Source of the DNA: Phytophthora hibernalis
Taxonomy: Eukaryota > Oomycota > Peronosporomycetes > Peronosporales > Peronosporaceae
Reading direction: 5' to 3'
Length of the DNA stretch: 64,000 nt
Assembly (NCBI GenBank): GCA_012656075.1
Contig: JAAKBF010000159.1
Span: 682,001-746,000 of the forward strand
Shown here piece by piece: positions 53,207-64,000 of this stretch. The notes below the pieces were generated by a model. The model made no database searches and was not told the origin of the DNA. It was given only the letters and a program-made list of their open reading frames with translations. Numbering within the stretch: position 1 is the first letter of the stretch; each line of letters starts with the position of its first letter. Both the position numbers and the translations under genes were made by a program.

Positions 53207-54576
53207 TTAGTAGAACCGCCTGCCTCGACCACTGCTGTTGGGCGCTACACGTTCGTCGCCGGAAAGTAGCTCATAACCCGCTTCGTCGCACTCGTCGTCC
53301 ATCAGGATCCCGGGCACGTCCAAGACCGTGGAGAACTGGAAGCGCGGTAGCACGTAGAACACATACAGCACACCCCAGCTCGGCACCAAGTACGTCCCGG
53401 TGGAGATCATCAGACGCACTGACTGCTCGAACGGCCCGCCGTTGTCGTCGAAGAACATGCTATCGCACTCGCGCGTTTTGCCTGCACAACAATCATGCTT
53501 AGTTCTTGAAGCGTGCACATTGAAACCCAAGAGCACAGTTCTTACCGCTGACACCAAAGAGAGATACGCGTCCACCACGAGCTGCAAGCTCGTACTCACG
53601 AGGTTACACTGTTCAGGCAAGCGAGAAAGTAGAGAAGCACGTGTTAGCCATTTGTTGAAAGAGACTGGCAGCTGGCGGACCTACGATCAGGAGAACCCAA
53701 AGCTGATGGTGCGATTGTTCCAGCTCCGTGAGCTCAGTGGGGTCCGAATCTTGGGACTTCTTACGCTGCGGGGTCAATACGAATTACTTCTGTACTACGG
53801 AAGTGCAGTCTGTCACACCAAGGCAAAATGCAGCTGCACCTGTTTTCGTGATGTGGATCTGATCTCTTGGAGAACGATGCGGCCTGGGATAGCAAAGCTG
53901 GCTGCTCGTGTACACATAATGATGTCAGTACTAGGTCTCCAGCACTAGTGAGTAGTAAGGTGTACCTGTGAGAACGACTGCTGTTACCGACATGGCCATC
54001 CACGTGTTGTGGTGGCAGTCGATCTTGTCTGACATCACGACTACCAGCATCGCATCCGCCGTCATGCCAACTGTGGTTAGCCCCACAATAGGGATGAGTA
54101 TATTGTAAAACTGTCGATCAACAAATAAGTGCGAGGATCAGTGTCGCCAACTATCCCCAATAGATCGCAGCCTGCTTTACCAGCTTCGTGCGATTGACGA
54201 GCTCGCCAGCGGACTTCCCGTACAGCACACAGGAGATGGCGATCTGCATGCAGCGGAAGTACTTGGCCAGTACGAGGATCTTGGGGCTGTTGGCGATGAA
54301 GCACTCGTAGACCAGCAGCGCCATTTGGATCCCCGTGAGTGTCAACATGCCGAGGTTAGTGATGTACCATTGCGAGCTCAGGAAAATGGGCAGAATCCGC
54401 TGAAACGCGTAGACGCTCGCAACCAGCGTAGCGAGGCACAATGTGCCGAAGCTCAGGCTGCGTGTACACTCGAGCAGCGCGCTGTCGGTGGCAAAGACTT
54501 CGTGGCAGTCTGGCAGCAGCATGGCGTCGCCTCTCGTATGTTTTTGTTGTGGTGCACACATGTCTTGTACATTCAT
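53207..54576 (-). CDS. Multi-pass membrane protein, spliced
   Basis: Exons read on the minus strand: 54576 (or M at 54522, MLLPDCHEVFATDSALLE) to about 54150, with hydrophobic segments LSFGTLCLATLVASVYAF, GMLTLTGIQMALLVYECF and MQIAISCVLYG; about 54113-53970 (NILIPIVGLTTVGMTADAML, then WMAMSVTAVVLT); then two exons at about 53604-53550 and 53483-53207, separated by a 64-nt intron GTAAGA...TTGTGCAG, with a last segment SWGVLYVFYVLPRFQF. The acidic tail ends GRGRRFY. About 5-7 membrane spans. Layout resembles a seven-span protein (THH1/TOM1-like is one possibility, not shown). The middle intron of ~350 bases may hide an exon. Pogo copy 2 starts 3 bases 5' of the upstream ATG, so M at 54522 is the safer start. 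Confidence 0.65.
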
Positions 54577-54579
54577 GTA

Positions 54580-57261
54580 CCGTAATCACCCTGTCAGAAG
54601 CGTCGCTTCGTCAGAAGCGTCAGCTCTTTTCAGCCAATAGGCGATCTAGAAATTGCAGATGTTAAATTCTTTTTGTCATAAGGGTCACTTAAATACCGGT
54701 AATTTACCAGTTTTTCAAACATTTTGGGAGGGAAATTCGAGTGGTCTCGGCGTGTTGAAACCCGGGTACAGCTCATTTTAGCTTTGGGGAATGACAAGAC
54801 CTGTTATTAAAGGCGTGCGGCGCAAGCCCAAGCCATACTTGCGCAAAGCAGTATCCTATGCCACTAAAAGAAGGTGTATTGATCTGTATGATAAAGATGA
54901 AGATCTCACAGCTGCAATCACTGTTATTTTGGTATGCAAAACCCAGCTAGTCTCCGAGCTCTAAAAAAACAAGTTCGGAAGTGGATCGCTAACCGAGGCT
55001 ACATCTACGCGCAATGTGAGGAAGGAAGAGGCGCTGACTTCCGTCATCGGCAGCGAGGCGTGGCTACAGTGTTGGCTCCTGAATCTGAGTTGGAAATTGT
55101 TCAGTGGATTAACGCTCTACGTAGAGATGGGATTCCTGTTTCGTTGTCCATGCTGAGTGTCAAAGCGCTGGAGGTGGCCCAGGAAGCCTCAATTTCGCTG
55201 GACCACTTCCGCGCTTCCCATTCATGGAGCAAGAAGTTCATGAGGCGTCATCGACTTTCCATCAGGGCCCGCACCCGCCAAGGACGGACATACCACACCC
55301 GAAGACGCAGTCGAAGCCGCTCAATCTTTTTCGGCAACTGTCCGACGGGCAATCGTTGAAAAGGTGTAACTAAGATTTACAATGCTGACCAAACAGGTAC
55401 CGTACAGCCAGAATTGAGTTTTGACGTTTCTAATTTTAACCGAATTGTATTTTGTAGCCGTATTTGCCTCGTAGAACAATCTCCGCTCGGAATGCTAGGA
55501 CTGTGTGGGTCAAGTGCGCTGGCAAGGATAAGGAGCGCGCAACAGCAATGCTGCTTGCTGATTCATCTGGCGTTAAGTGCCCTCCTTTCCTGGTTTTCAA
55601 GAGCAAGCCCTCCACGCGACCAGTAATTCAAGCAGTAAACAAGACGAAGCAGCATGGCTTCGGACGTACGATTTGGAGAGAGGTACAGCCACTACAAACA
55701 TCTACTGGATGTCAGGTCTACAGAAACGCGAATGCATGGTGGACAGCGGACCTCTCAATCGAGTATCTCCGCTTCCACTTTGCTGATCGAGAGTCTCTCG
55801 ATGAGCCGGTATTTTTGCTCTGGGACGACTTCTCCGGTCATTAGACTGAAGAAGTCATTCAATATGCAAAGCCGATTAGTGTCGTGCTCGTCAAGGTACC
55901 ACCCCGCTATACATACGTATGCCAACCCGCGGATATCGCATGGAACAAGCCTATGAAAGACATCCTGCGGAAGCGCTGGATTGTTAATCTTCGGGAGCAA
56001 ATTGCGGGGTTTCAAAACCTAATTGAGCTTAAGAAGGCCAAGGAACGGCAAGCATACGCTTCTAGTTGCGGCGCGGCAACGAGCAGCGATTGAACATGGT
56101 GTGATCCCACGGAGCGGACCCGACGACGCGGCACCGGCTGCACCTGAGTACATGAATACTAGTGGCAGTCCTACCGAAGACGCTGTCGTGCACGAATGGT
56201 GCATGCGCTCTCGAGATAGCTCGAGCAGCTCCGACATTGACTCGGACGCAGCCCAGGAAGCTGCCTTGGTACCGCGCCGCCAACGACGACGCACTCCACC
56301 AAGTGGCTTCAAGCTTGAAGCGCCAAAGCGAAGACACATGATCGAATGGATTGGAGACGCCTGGAACGCATTAACACCTTCAGTTATTATCAGTGGGTTC
56401 GGTAAAGCAGGGCTACTCACTTACACACGAGATAGTGTTGTTGCTGGCGGAGACGCAGCTATTCCAGACGACGGAGTCATCATCAACAGCATACAGCGAA
56501 TGAGCATCAGCAAGGGTGTTGGACCAAGCACTGTAAACTCAAGCGATAACGCAGCTATTCCAGACGACGGAGTCATCATCGACAGCATACAGCGAATGAG
56601 CATCAGCAAGGGTGTTGGACCAAGCACTGTAAACTCAAGCGATGACGCAGCCAGCGTCCTTTCGTCGACTTCGTCGGTCATGAGTAGCAGCGAAGAGTAG
56701 CCACGATAGAGCAAACCCCGTTCAAAATTGAATGCTTTAACTGTTGAAGCACAAACGGCACACCCCAAAAGTCAGTCAATATTCATCGCACGCCGCTCAT
56801 ACTGCACACCCTCCTAGGTAGGATACTAATGAAGCACAGTACCAAATCTCACCGTGTACCGAGGATCCACGTCGAGAAAACTGCGCGAGCACGCGGCGTC
56901 TGGTCGCCTCTTTACGAATTTCAATAGTGAAGAAAATGGCACACACCGAAGTCAGTCAATATTTATCACATGCAGCTACCCTCCTAGGTAGGATACTAAT
57001 GAAGCACAGTACCAGCGCTCACCGCGTGCCGAGGGCTCCACGTCGAGAAAACTGCGCGAGCAAGCGGCGTCTGGCCACTGCCTGGGCAGCTCTGTGGTGT
57101 ACACTACGCAAATAGTCGATTCCGTACTACATGTTCAGTACGGATACCGGTATTAGCACCGTACATGTCAAATTAAGTTCGTGTATTATGCTTTTTGATC
57201 AGTGCTGGAAACCCCTAGCCCGTGTGTATTTGGGGTGACGCCTCTGACAGGGGGAATACGG
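54580..57261 (+). mobile_element. Pogo-like DNA transposon, copy 2
   Basis: 2682 bases, flanked by TA (54578-54579 and 57262-57263), same orientation and ends as copy 1. Differences from copy 1 are scattered substitutions and short indels, including loss of a base near 56058 (copy 1 AGCATACGCGCTTC, here AGCATACGCTTC) and a shorter second subterminal repeat near 56978. Confidence 0.93.
54791..56700 (+). pseudogene. Pogo-like transposase, copy 2, interrupted
   Basis: Same protein as at 49988. The N-terminal junction near 54955 retains a longer A-run (CTAAAAAAACAAG), which leaves the DNA-binding part open over 141 codons (QVRKWIANRGYIYAQCEEG). It shares the early shift, the shift after RTRQG and the TAG at 55842-55844. 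An additional two-base loss near 56058 breaks the C-terminal frame. Confidence 0.9.
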
Positions 57262-58439
57262 TATTTACTTTTAAAAAGTGGATACATTTACATTAATTCT
57301 GCCAATGGGTTAGGGCGAGGTCAATGTAAAAGACGGCGGAAGCTGCTGCCACATACGCACGCATGAAAAAGTACTAGTATGTGACAGCATGTGCCACATA
57401 TCGCCACATACTGTTAAACCTGTCCTAATTAGTAATTCCTTCTGATCATTTAAAATTAAGTATTAGAGGACGACAGGGATTTTTTATAAAAGCCAAGCCA
57501 GTTGTGTAGTGTACAACAGGTCCTGCACCGGCAGCTGAATCAGCTCTCACAGCGTCAGCTGCGGATGGTTGCACTGTGTGATCAAACTGTGCAATATGCA
57601 TAGTGGTAATGCGATCGCGTGGCAAGTACACATTTTCCAGTCCGACTTCACCAAGAACAAATCCAACTTCACCAAGATCAAATCCAAATTCACCGAGCCC
57701 AACTCAAATTAACATAGTGCAAGCTCAATTCTACAGTACAGCAGCTAGTTGTGCATGAGCTCATTGCTTGCGCTAACCATCCTGCAGACAGCACAAACAA
57801 ACGGTACAATAGAGAATAGAGTAGGATTCATTGCAGGGCAACGAAAGGTTACACGCACACTAGCTGTCCCGTGTGGATTATGGCGAAGATAGTTGCGACT
57901 CGCAACTAAAAGTAAATCAACGTGCGAGACAATGCGGCACTGCTGTCGACCATGCTCCAGTTGTCCATACACAGGGTCAAAATCCTGACCTTGGAAGCAG
58001 TGCGCGATGCGAGTCGCGGGTAGAAACGAGGCATCCTCTGAGATACCGGTACATGCAGAAGTCTTGTGTGCAAGTACTTACACGCCCTGTAAGTACTCGT
58101 GTCCGGTGTCGGTGTTGGATCCTCGTTTCCACCCTAAACCTATCGCGCTGGTCTCAATGCACGTGTCAGTGTTTCGAAGCACTATTAGTTTCCCAAACTG
58201 CCTCCCACAGAGAACACCTTGAGCCGAGCTGCTACGTGTCATTATGCCCACAGACCGAGGCTCTACAGCACCGGCCACTACGCTCGCGGTTGGTCATGAC
58301 CATGTCGTGCATGCTCGAGCGGAGAGCGTCACGGAACCACCAGGTTCCGCTGTCATTGACCCCGTGGAGCCATCGCAAGTAACGGGCGGCGCCTCGTCGC
58401 TAAACTTCTGCTATGAAGCAACATTAACCTTAATGATTG
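57262..58439. other. Intergenic region, no gene supported
   Basis: About 1.2 kb. Holds a 21-bp tandem repeat at 57640-57703 (three units, TCC(G/A)A(C/A)TTCACC core) and an inverted repeat GTACTTACA/TGTAAGTAC at 58073-58095. Open frames are short and unrecognised. Confidence 0.5.
57640..57703 (+). repeat. 21-bp tandem repeat, 3 units
   Basis: Units read TCCGACTTCACCAAGAACAA, TCCAACTTCACCAAGATCAA and TCCAAATTCACCGAGCCCAA with a following base each. The period is a multiple of three, giving SDFTKNK/SNFTKIK/SKFTEPN in one frame, but no longer ORF contains it. Confidence 0.85.
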
Positions 58440-59281
58440 AAACAGATACGAGCGGTTTGCAGTTCTCTTCAAGAACATCAGAAACAAGGGAGCGGGCTTT
58501 TTCATTCGGCGAAAGTCGACTCGGCGAAAGTCGACTTGGCGAGAATATGCCTCGAGGGAGATATACCAACCGGGGAATAAATCAGGATCTGGGCGAAGAG
58601 TCGCCGAGAGGTAGGTAAACAGCTCGACACCAAGGGACGGATCTGAGCGAAGAGTCGCAGGGTGATCTGTAACGACTCCATTTCATTAGATATTTGTATA
58701 GGATAGATAGAAGACCATAGGGAAGAGCCCGAAAGGGCTCTCCGAAGACATAGAGATAACAATCAGAGCAGAATCTTCTAAGTCCAACACTTTTCCGGTA
58801 AGTCCCTGCGTGGGCTGGATTATGTCTGCCGTCGTTCCCCGAGAGGCATAGCTTGTAGGGAGCCGTCTGGTAGCGCCAAGAGATTAAGGTCGGCCCGGGG
58901 GCACTTCTCGCTACCAAGTGAAGACAAGTCTCGTCGATTCGACGAGCCGGTGGGTCTGCACAACCCAGGACACCGTAACCTCCTAGCTGGGCGTAATCTG
59001 CGTCTGGTGACCTGTAGACGCGCTCGCGCGCTGCCGTCCATCCTTTGATGGAGGGCACAGGGTTTTGCACGGAGACTGCCCCGCTCAGGCGAGTCTCTGG
59101 AGAGGTTGGAGCTTGGTACTTGTTGGGAACAACACTCAACTGAACCCCGGCTGGGGCGAACAGCAAAGTGAACCGACAGGAACCCTGCGCAAGCCCAACA
59201 TCACCGACCTGACTCGGCGAATTGTTGTGCTGTTGCGTGGAAGCCGAACTAACGACGTTTTCTGTGAATCACAACACCACA
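58440..59281 (+). repeat. Element B 5' LTR (start uncertain)
   Basis: The right end is fixed by the primer-binding site; the left end is not resolved. Contains a tandem CTCGGCGAAAGTCGA-type repeat at about 58505-58545, a TATA-like stretch (GATATTTGTATAGGATAGAT) at about 58688-58708, and a perfect 7-bp hairpin AGAGCCC/GGGCTCT with GAAA loop at 58724-58741. Confidence 0.65.
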
Positions 59282-59283
59282 AC

Positions 59284-59302
59284 TGGTGCCGCGACCCGGG
59301 AT
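59284..59302 (+). other. Element B primer-binding site
   Basis: TGGTGCCGCGACCCGGGAT, two bases after the LTR end, identical to element A's site. Confidence 0.85.
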
Positions 59303-59368
59303 TCAGGGGTGTGCTTTGTTTTCGCAGGTACCAAGTACAACCAAGTAAAGAGCAACAAGTGAGAGAAG

Positions 59369-61674
59369 ATGGTCAAGGGATCGCCAAATTTGACCGACGC
59401 AAGCCCGGCGACGGCTGGAGGATCGCCGCTCGATGAGTCGAACTCGACGAGAGCCAGCATTACCGCCGCGGACGCGGAGGTGACGCGCTCCATCCAGTTT
59501 GACAACTTCGACGATAACGAAGGCCATGGAAGCGAGGAGGAGGAGGAAGAAGAGAAGGATGATGATGAAGGGACGGAGTATGACGACGTGAAGAGAGTCG
59601 TCAATCTCTGTGAAGAAGTCGACGAGTTGTCGCTGCAGGTGACCCGCATGGGAGGTCCTCGCCCAGTCGAGTGGAACCTCGCAGCGGAACTCGGCGATGA
59701 CGATGACGACGAACAAGACGTGGCTCCGGGTGACCGTCCGCCGCTTGTTCCCAAGGCGACAAAGAATGTCGAAACACCGAAGGCCAACCGAGTCCTGGCC
59801 CGACTCGTCGAAGAAATGAAGACCAACAGTCGGTGGATCAACATGTTCGCTCCAATGTACATGTGTCAAGCGAAGTGGGCTCAACTCAGCGAGGAACTGA
59901 GTCAACCCATCAATAGCCAAACGATGGATCAGCTCGTCGAGGACACGGTGTTATTACTCCGAGCGATGGGATACCGGTGCGGCCATAAGCCATCGAAACC
60001 GGCGCTGACATCTTGGAGTGTGCACACGGTCGGCGTCGAGCTGATGAGATGGAAGCGCAAGTTGAAAGACTTGTTCGGGATGCAAGGTGGACCAAAGGGA
60101 AATTACCCAAGGCTCACCGAGCAGAAGAAATCGACGAGATCAAATCGGCTCCACCACAACCGTACGTCACTGAGCCGTACGTCTTCCCCGAGCCGAGTGA
60201 AGGCCCAGCGAAAGTTCCGTTGCCGAAGACACCCGAGACGAAGCGTGGCGTATTCCGGAGCACTGAGGGAACACCGTATTTCGCCGACTCGCACATGCAA
60301 ACTCCGAAGAAGGCCAGCGATCAGCCAGCTCGACGCCCGATGGCAGAATTCATAACTGCTGAAGAAGCCGCCGAGCTACGTCGCCTGATTCGATCGGACG
60401 CCGCAGCAATTGCAGCTTCTGGAGGTGACGATCAACTCAACGATGAAGACGATTACCCTGGGCACCGCGATGTCGATGAGTCGCCACATGACCACATCCG
60501 TCAGCTCAGCTTTGATGGGGATGAAATCAACCGAGGGCAAGTCTTGGAAATTCGCCGCTTGAGAAGATCATGACCTTTGACGGGAAACGCTACCGGTCGG
60601 AAGATGCGTTACAATGGATCAAACGCTTCATCTACGAGATGAAGGGACGTGCAAACGGCAAGATGAGTGGTGTGAACCATTCTCGCTGAGTCTGGACAAG
60701 GCAGCTAAGGGGTGGTTCCAGCAGCTTCCCAAGAAGACTCAGCGAAAGTGGAATATTCTCAGCGAGGCTTTCATGGACTATTACTGTTCGCAATTCGACC
60801 AGTCGGCGCGAGCCCGCTACTACTCAGCGAGACGCAGGGAGAATGAACATGTCTGCGACTTCTTGCTGCAATTGAATGGCTACGCGCGAACCGCCCACAT
60901 CCAGTACGGGAACGGTTGAGCTGACTCCACTGACCACGTCGAACATTTCCTGCTTAATTGCGGGGCATGGATCTGCTGTACCCACAACGACTCAGCGATA
61001 TTACGAAGGTCGAGAAGGTGATCAACCAGCGTTTACTCGGCGCGAAGCGCAAGAAACAACGCGATCGTCTGAGCACAAATCGCAGTAAGGATGCCAAACG
61101 GGCTGAGAAGAAGGGAGAACAAAATCGCCGAGTCGACTCCAAGAAACAGCAGGACGAACGTCGTGGTCGACAGGGTGAAGACAGCAGTCACCGAGTTACG
61201 CTAGTAGATGCGTCGGTCGACGACCTGTGGGCAGCACTCGACACTCGCCGAGCTACCGCAAACACCGACCTCTACGACTCGTCGAATGGCGAAAGCGACG
61301 CGAGCGAAGTTCTCAACCAAGATTATGAAGAAGACTCGGACTACATCGATGCCGGTAACACGACCGGAGATTTCAACCGATATCAGCAGAACTCGTCGAA
61401 TCCCAAAGGACAAGCTAATCGCCGAGACGGGTCCCGAGAGCGAAAGACATACGGTCCGTGTGGAGCTTGCGGAGCAGCAGGTCACGATGCACATCTGTCG
61501 CCGACGCTGCAAGTTCTACAAGCAAGTGCACGAAGTAGGCCAGTGCGAAATCTTCCGACGCTTCGAGAAACTCGCCAAGCTCGTTGAGACGTCAGTCGAC
61601 AAGTCCATTGACCCGGACGATCTTCAGGACATCTACTCATCGAGCCATTTAAACTTGTGGGCTCGCCAACCATG
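59369..61674 (+). pseudogene. Element B gag
   Basis: ATG 59369 (MVKGSPNLTDASPATAGG). The first frame is open to about 60100: acidic N-terminus, then MDQLVEDTVLLLRAMGYRC and LMRWKRKLKDLFGM. A shift near 60095 moves to the frame with KVPLPKTPETKRGVFRSTEG and the Asp-rich DDQLNDEDDYPGH. Later frames carry TFDGKRYRSEDALQW, EWCEPFSLSLDKAAKGWF, FMDYYCSQFDQSARARYY (capsid-like), MDLLYPQRLSDITKVEKV, and the zinc knuckle RRRCKFYKQVHEVGQCE near 61495-61550. Here the second Cys of the knuckle is Tyr, unlike element A. Five or more frame breaks. Confidence 0.85.
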
Positions 61675-62796
61675 ACTGGGTTGGACAACAACGGGCTGCC
61701 ACAGTCAGCAGAACCAGCAGTCGAAGCGAACTACGTGTTTGCTTTTGTTGGGGAAGCGGAACGGCCCGACGAGTGGAGTGAGAATGAGTATGATGAAGAG
61801 AGCGGACAAACGGATGTGGACGAGAGTTGTGGGCTCGGCGAGTCGAATGAAGACGAAGACCGAGCGATTGGAAGTAGGGATGGAACTCAGCGACCGATGA
61901 TTTCGATAGGTCAAGCCAAGAGATGGAAGTTGCTCCCTGGTGAGCGACTGGGATGGTGGTCATCGAGGAAATTCGATCGCCGAGTGAGAATGCGAGCTCT
62001 AGTGATGGGAGCAGTGAATGATGAACGGACAAAAATCTTGTTGGATATTGGGGCAAACGTGTCGGCTGTGACCGAAGCGTTCGCTAGGAAGTTGCGACTG
62101 AAGCGACTTACCAACAACGACATGAAGATCGATATCCAAGGAATCGCCAAGTCAAAGGTGGCGACCACCTCTCGCGCAGTCGTTAAGGTTAGGCTGGGGT
62201 GGGAAGTGGTTCACGAATTCGAGGTGTGGATCATATCTCATCATGCCGGAGTCGACCTGATCTTGGGTACCGACTTCATGATACCAGCCGGTGTGAGGCT
62301 GGCTTGTACAATTCAATGGCAAAACTGCCCGATGAGGACGTGGTGTCATTAATCAAGTCGTCGAGAGATTAAAACGACACCGAGTATGGCCGTGAACTGA
62401 TCGGATGCCCACGGGAGACATTGGACATTATGGGGAGAAATCGCTCAGTTCAAGTTGAGACGGAGGCTCCCCAGCGAATCGACGCATGAGCTGTGGGTTC
62501 GACAACTGAAAGGGGTGATCCCAACAGTCGAGCACAACGCTACTGGACGAGCCGTGCGGGTGTTGCTGACGAACATCACCGCGAGCCTGACGTGGTGTCC
62601 AGCCCATTTTTCCGGTGGTTCTGTGGATGCCTCACGGCGTACTGCCTCGAGATAAGGGTTATGTGCAGGTGAATTCAGCGAAATATCGCGACTGGCAAGT
62701 GCTGGCCTACGAGGGTGCTCTCGACAACAGACTGATCAGGAAATATATATGGAATGGCTTAGCCGACAACCTCCCGCTGTCGAAAGGCCGCAGTAA
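61657..62796 (+). pseudogene. Element B protease and C-terminal extension
   Basis: The retropepsin motif is LLDIGANVSAV near 62040, with Ile where the usual DTG/DSG has Thr or Ser. GVDLILGTDFMIPAG follows near 62250. Shifts near 62300 and 62620 separate the extension frames (ELWVRQLKGVIPTVEHN, then VNSAKYRDWQVLAYEGA), and a last frame (YMEWLSRQPP) reaches about 62796. Ile in the active-site triad predicts reduced or no activity if not compensated. Confidence 0.82.
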
Positions 62797-64000
62797 AAAA
62801 ACACCGACGGCTATAAAACTTAGACTAATTCCATTCTGGCATACCAGCGATCTCCATCCTCGCCTTCTGCGCGGAAATGCATGCTGTCACGGGGAGGGCA
62901 TCTTTCGTCCGCCTATCCTGCAGGTTGTACACGCGTTCAAGTGGGACCGATACCACGTTGATGATGTCGGAAGCAGCTGATACCGTGGTTGCGCCTGTCA
63001 AAACGTCGATTGAGTGCTTCGCTGGGGTGACCACGCGAATGGATCCCGCTTTACTCATCTCCCGTACACGACGAAGCACATCAGCGCGTGGCTCAATGGT
63101 TGTGGAGAACGGCTTGCTGCGGATGCCTTCTGTGCGTACGCACAGAAGGAGCTGGTCGATGAGGATTCCCATTTTGAGTCGTGCACGAAGGTATAATCGC
63201 GATTGATAGCGCGATTGAATTGCTCTACGGATTTGTTCGTAGCGGCGAATCCGCGTGGCGTGTGGAACGCTTGCCAGTGGTGATACGGAGAGCCGATCCA
63301 GACTGAGGAGCAGTAGTTGGCGAACGCGCAGAGCAGCGGCAGCTCATACCACTCCTCCAAGCAGCGTGTTTGAATGGAGTCGAACTCAGTAGCAGAAGTG
63401 GCGTAGTTCATGTCAGCAACATCTCGCGAGACTTGTGAAGCTAGAGATCGGGATACCGCGCGTTTTCTTGTAGATTTTGGCAGCCACATGAAAATAACAC
63501 ATCAAGTTGACGAGGTCTTTGTCCACGCCGAGCACTGCATTCACTGCGTTGCGTTGAGCTTTGTCAGCGTCACCCATGGCGTAGCGGACGTCGAGCTGCT
63601 TGCTCGTCACCAGCGTGTAGGTGCGCCTTAGCATCGCGAGTGCCTCGGCAAAATGGTGTTCCGCTTGATGAGACAGAATGAAGAATGCCACCAGGTGGAA
63701 CGAACTCATACTGTCTGAGATTCCGACCACTATGACCGGATACTCCACTTGACTCAGCTTGTAGGTCGCATCAAGGTGTAGCACGTACGCGGACGGATCG
63801 CGATCCAGTTTCAGAAGCAGTTGCTTCGACGACACGCCCACCGCGAACGCGTCCGTCTCCGACCCATGACCAACAGTGGGTTCTCCATTGGCGTTCGACC
63901 GCCAAGTGAAGATTAGGGATTGCGACAGCTCCTCCTCGCCTCGAAACGCGTGCTCGCGCACCTTCGCCGTCACGTTGTCGTGGAAATCACTTCCACCGAG
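62797..64000 (-). pseudogene. Mutator-like (MULE) transposase, partial at window edge
   Basis: The protein enters from the right edge and reads leftward. Frame 63973-63413 has the MULE core: YVLHLDATYKLSQVEYPV (first Asp), SSFHLVAFFILSHQAEHHF, then VRYAMGDADKAQRNAV (second Asp) and LVNLMCYFHV (the C/H element). A shift near 63465 leads to 63489-63055 with NYATSATEFDSI, EEWYELP and ATNKSVEQFNRAINRDY (third acidic position region). A shift near 63180 leads to 63172-62825 (MGILIDQLLLCVRTEG, VVTPAKHSIDVLTGA). No zinc-finger SWIM motif was confirmed. Insertion of this element probably truncated element B. Terminal repeats lie outside or are not visible. Confidence 0.8.

Larger units (their letters stand above)
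58440..62796 (+). mobile_element. Element B: truncated Ty3/Gypsy retrotransposon
   Basis: Plus-strand LTR ending at 59281 (CACCACA), primer-binding site at 59284, gag from 59369, protease near 62040 and the polyprotein segment that follows it, stopping near 62796 where a Mutator-like transposase begins. Reverse transcriptase, RNase H, integrase and the 3' LTR are missing. The protein layout matches element A throughout, with clear divergence, so the two are sister families. Confidence 0.85.

Overview
The window reads as nuclear DNA of a stramenopile, most likely an oomycete close to Phytophthora. Reasons are inference from the whole: flagellar-type genes, very short GT-AG introns with CTAAC-like branch sites, closely spaced GC-rich host genes, and dense Ty3/Gypsy, Tc1, pogo and Mutator-like elements. 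No bacterial features (operons, Shine-Dalgarno sites, CRISPR) were seen.

Layout. (1) 1-17157: a tandem array of a ~561-bp unit, each full unit holding one initiator tRNA-Met gene (30 complete genes, + strand). The array runs off the left edge. (2) 17158-36330: a nest of Ty3/Gypsy material: a degenerate gag-protease remnant (minus), two near-identical 1.8-kb direct repeats, a block of + strand ORFs of unknown function, a long degenerate chromodomain Ty3/Gypsy gag-pol (minus, 'element A') with a 1.1-kb LTR and primer-binding site, and fused fragments of further copies. The + strand ORF block lies between the end of pol and a 56-bp copy of the LTR terminus, so it may be an antisense accessory region of a ~13-kb element. 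(3) 36331-38186: poorly recognisable, partly coding-like sequence with a strong inverted repeat. (4) 38187-39768: a complete Tc1-like element with ~245-bp terminal inverted repeats and a frameshifted transposase. (5) 40049-54576: the host gene island: adenylyl cyclase-associated protein, a CFAP119/DUF4464-like flagellar protein, a cNMP-binding/mitochondrial-carrier fusion, an EF-hand WD40 protein, a protein kinase, an unknown protein and a multi-pass membrane protein. (6) Two full-length pogo-like elements, 49777-52469 and 54580-57261, bracket the last two genes. (7) 58440-62796: a second, truncated Ty3/Gypsy element of a related family (+ strand, 'element B'). (8) 62797-64000: a Mutator-like transposase (minus) running off the right edge.

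The tRNA array would supply initiator tRNA for translation start. The host genes point to a motile, actin-regulating eukaryotic cell (CAP on actin; CFAP119-like and EF-hand/WD40 proteins typical of axonemes). Many reading frames, host and transposon alike, break at single-base shifts, often in homopolymers; some of these may be sequence errors rather than real lesions.
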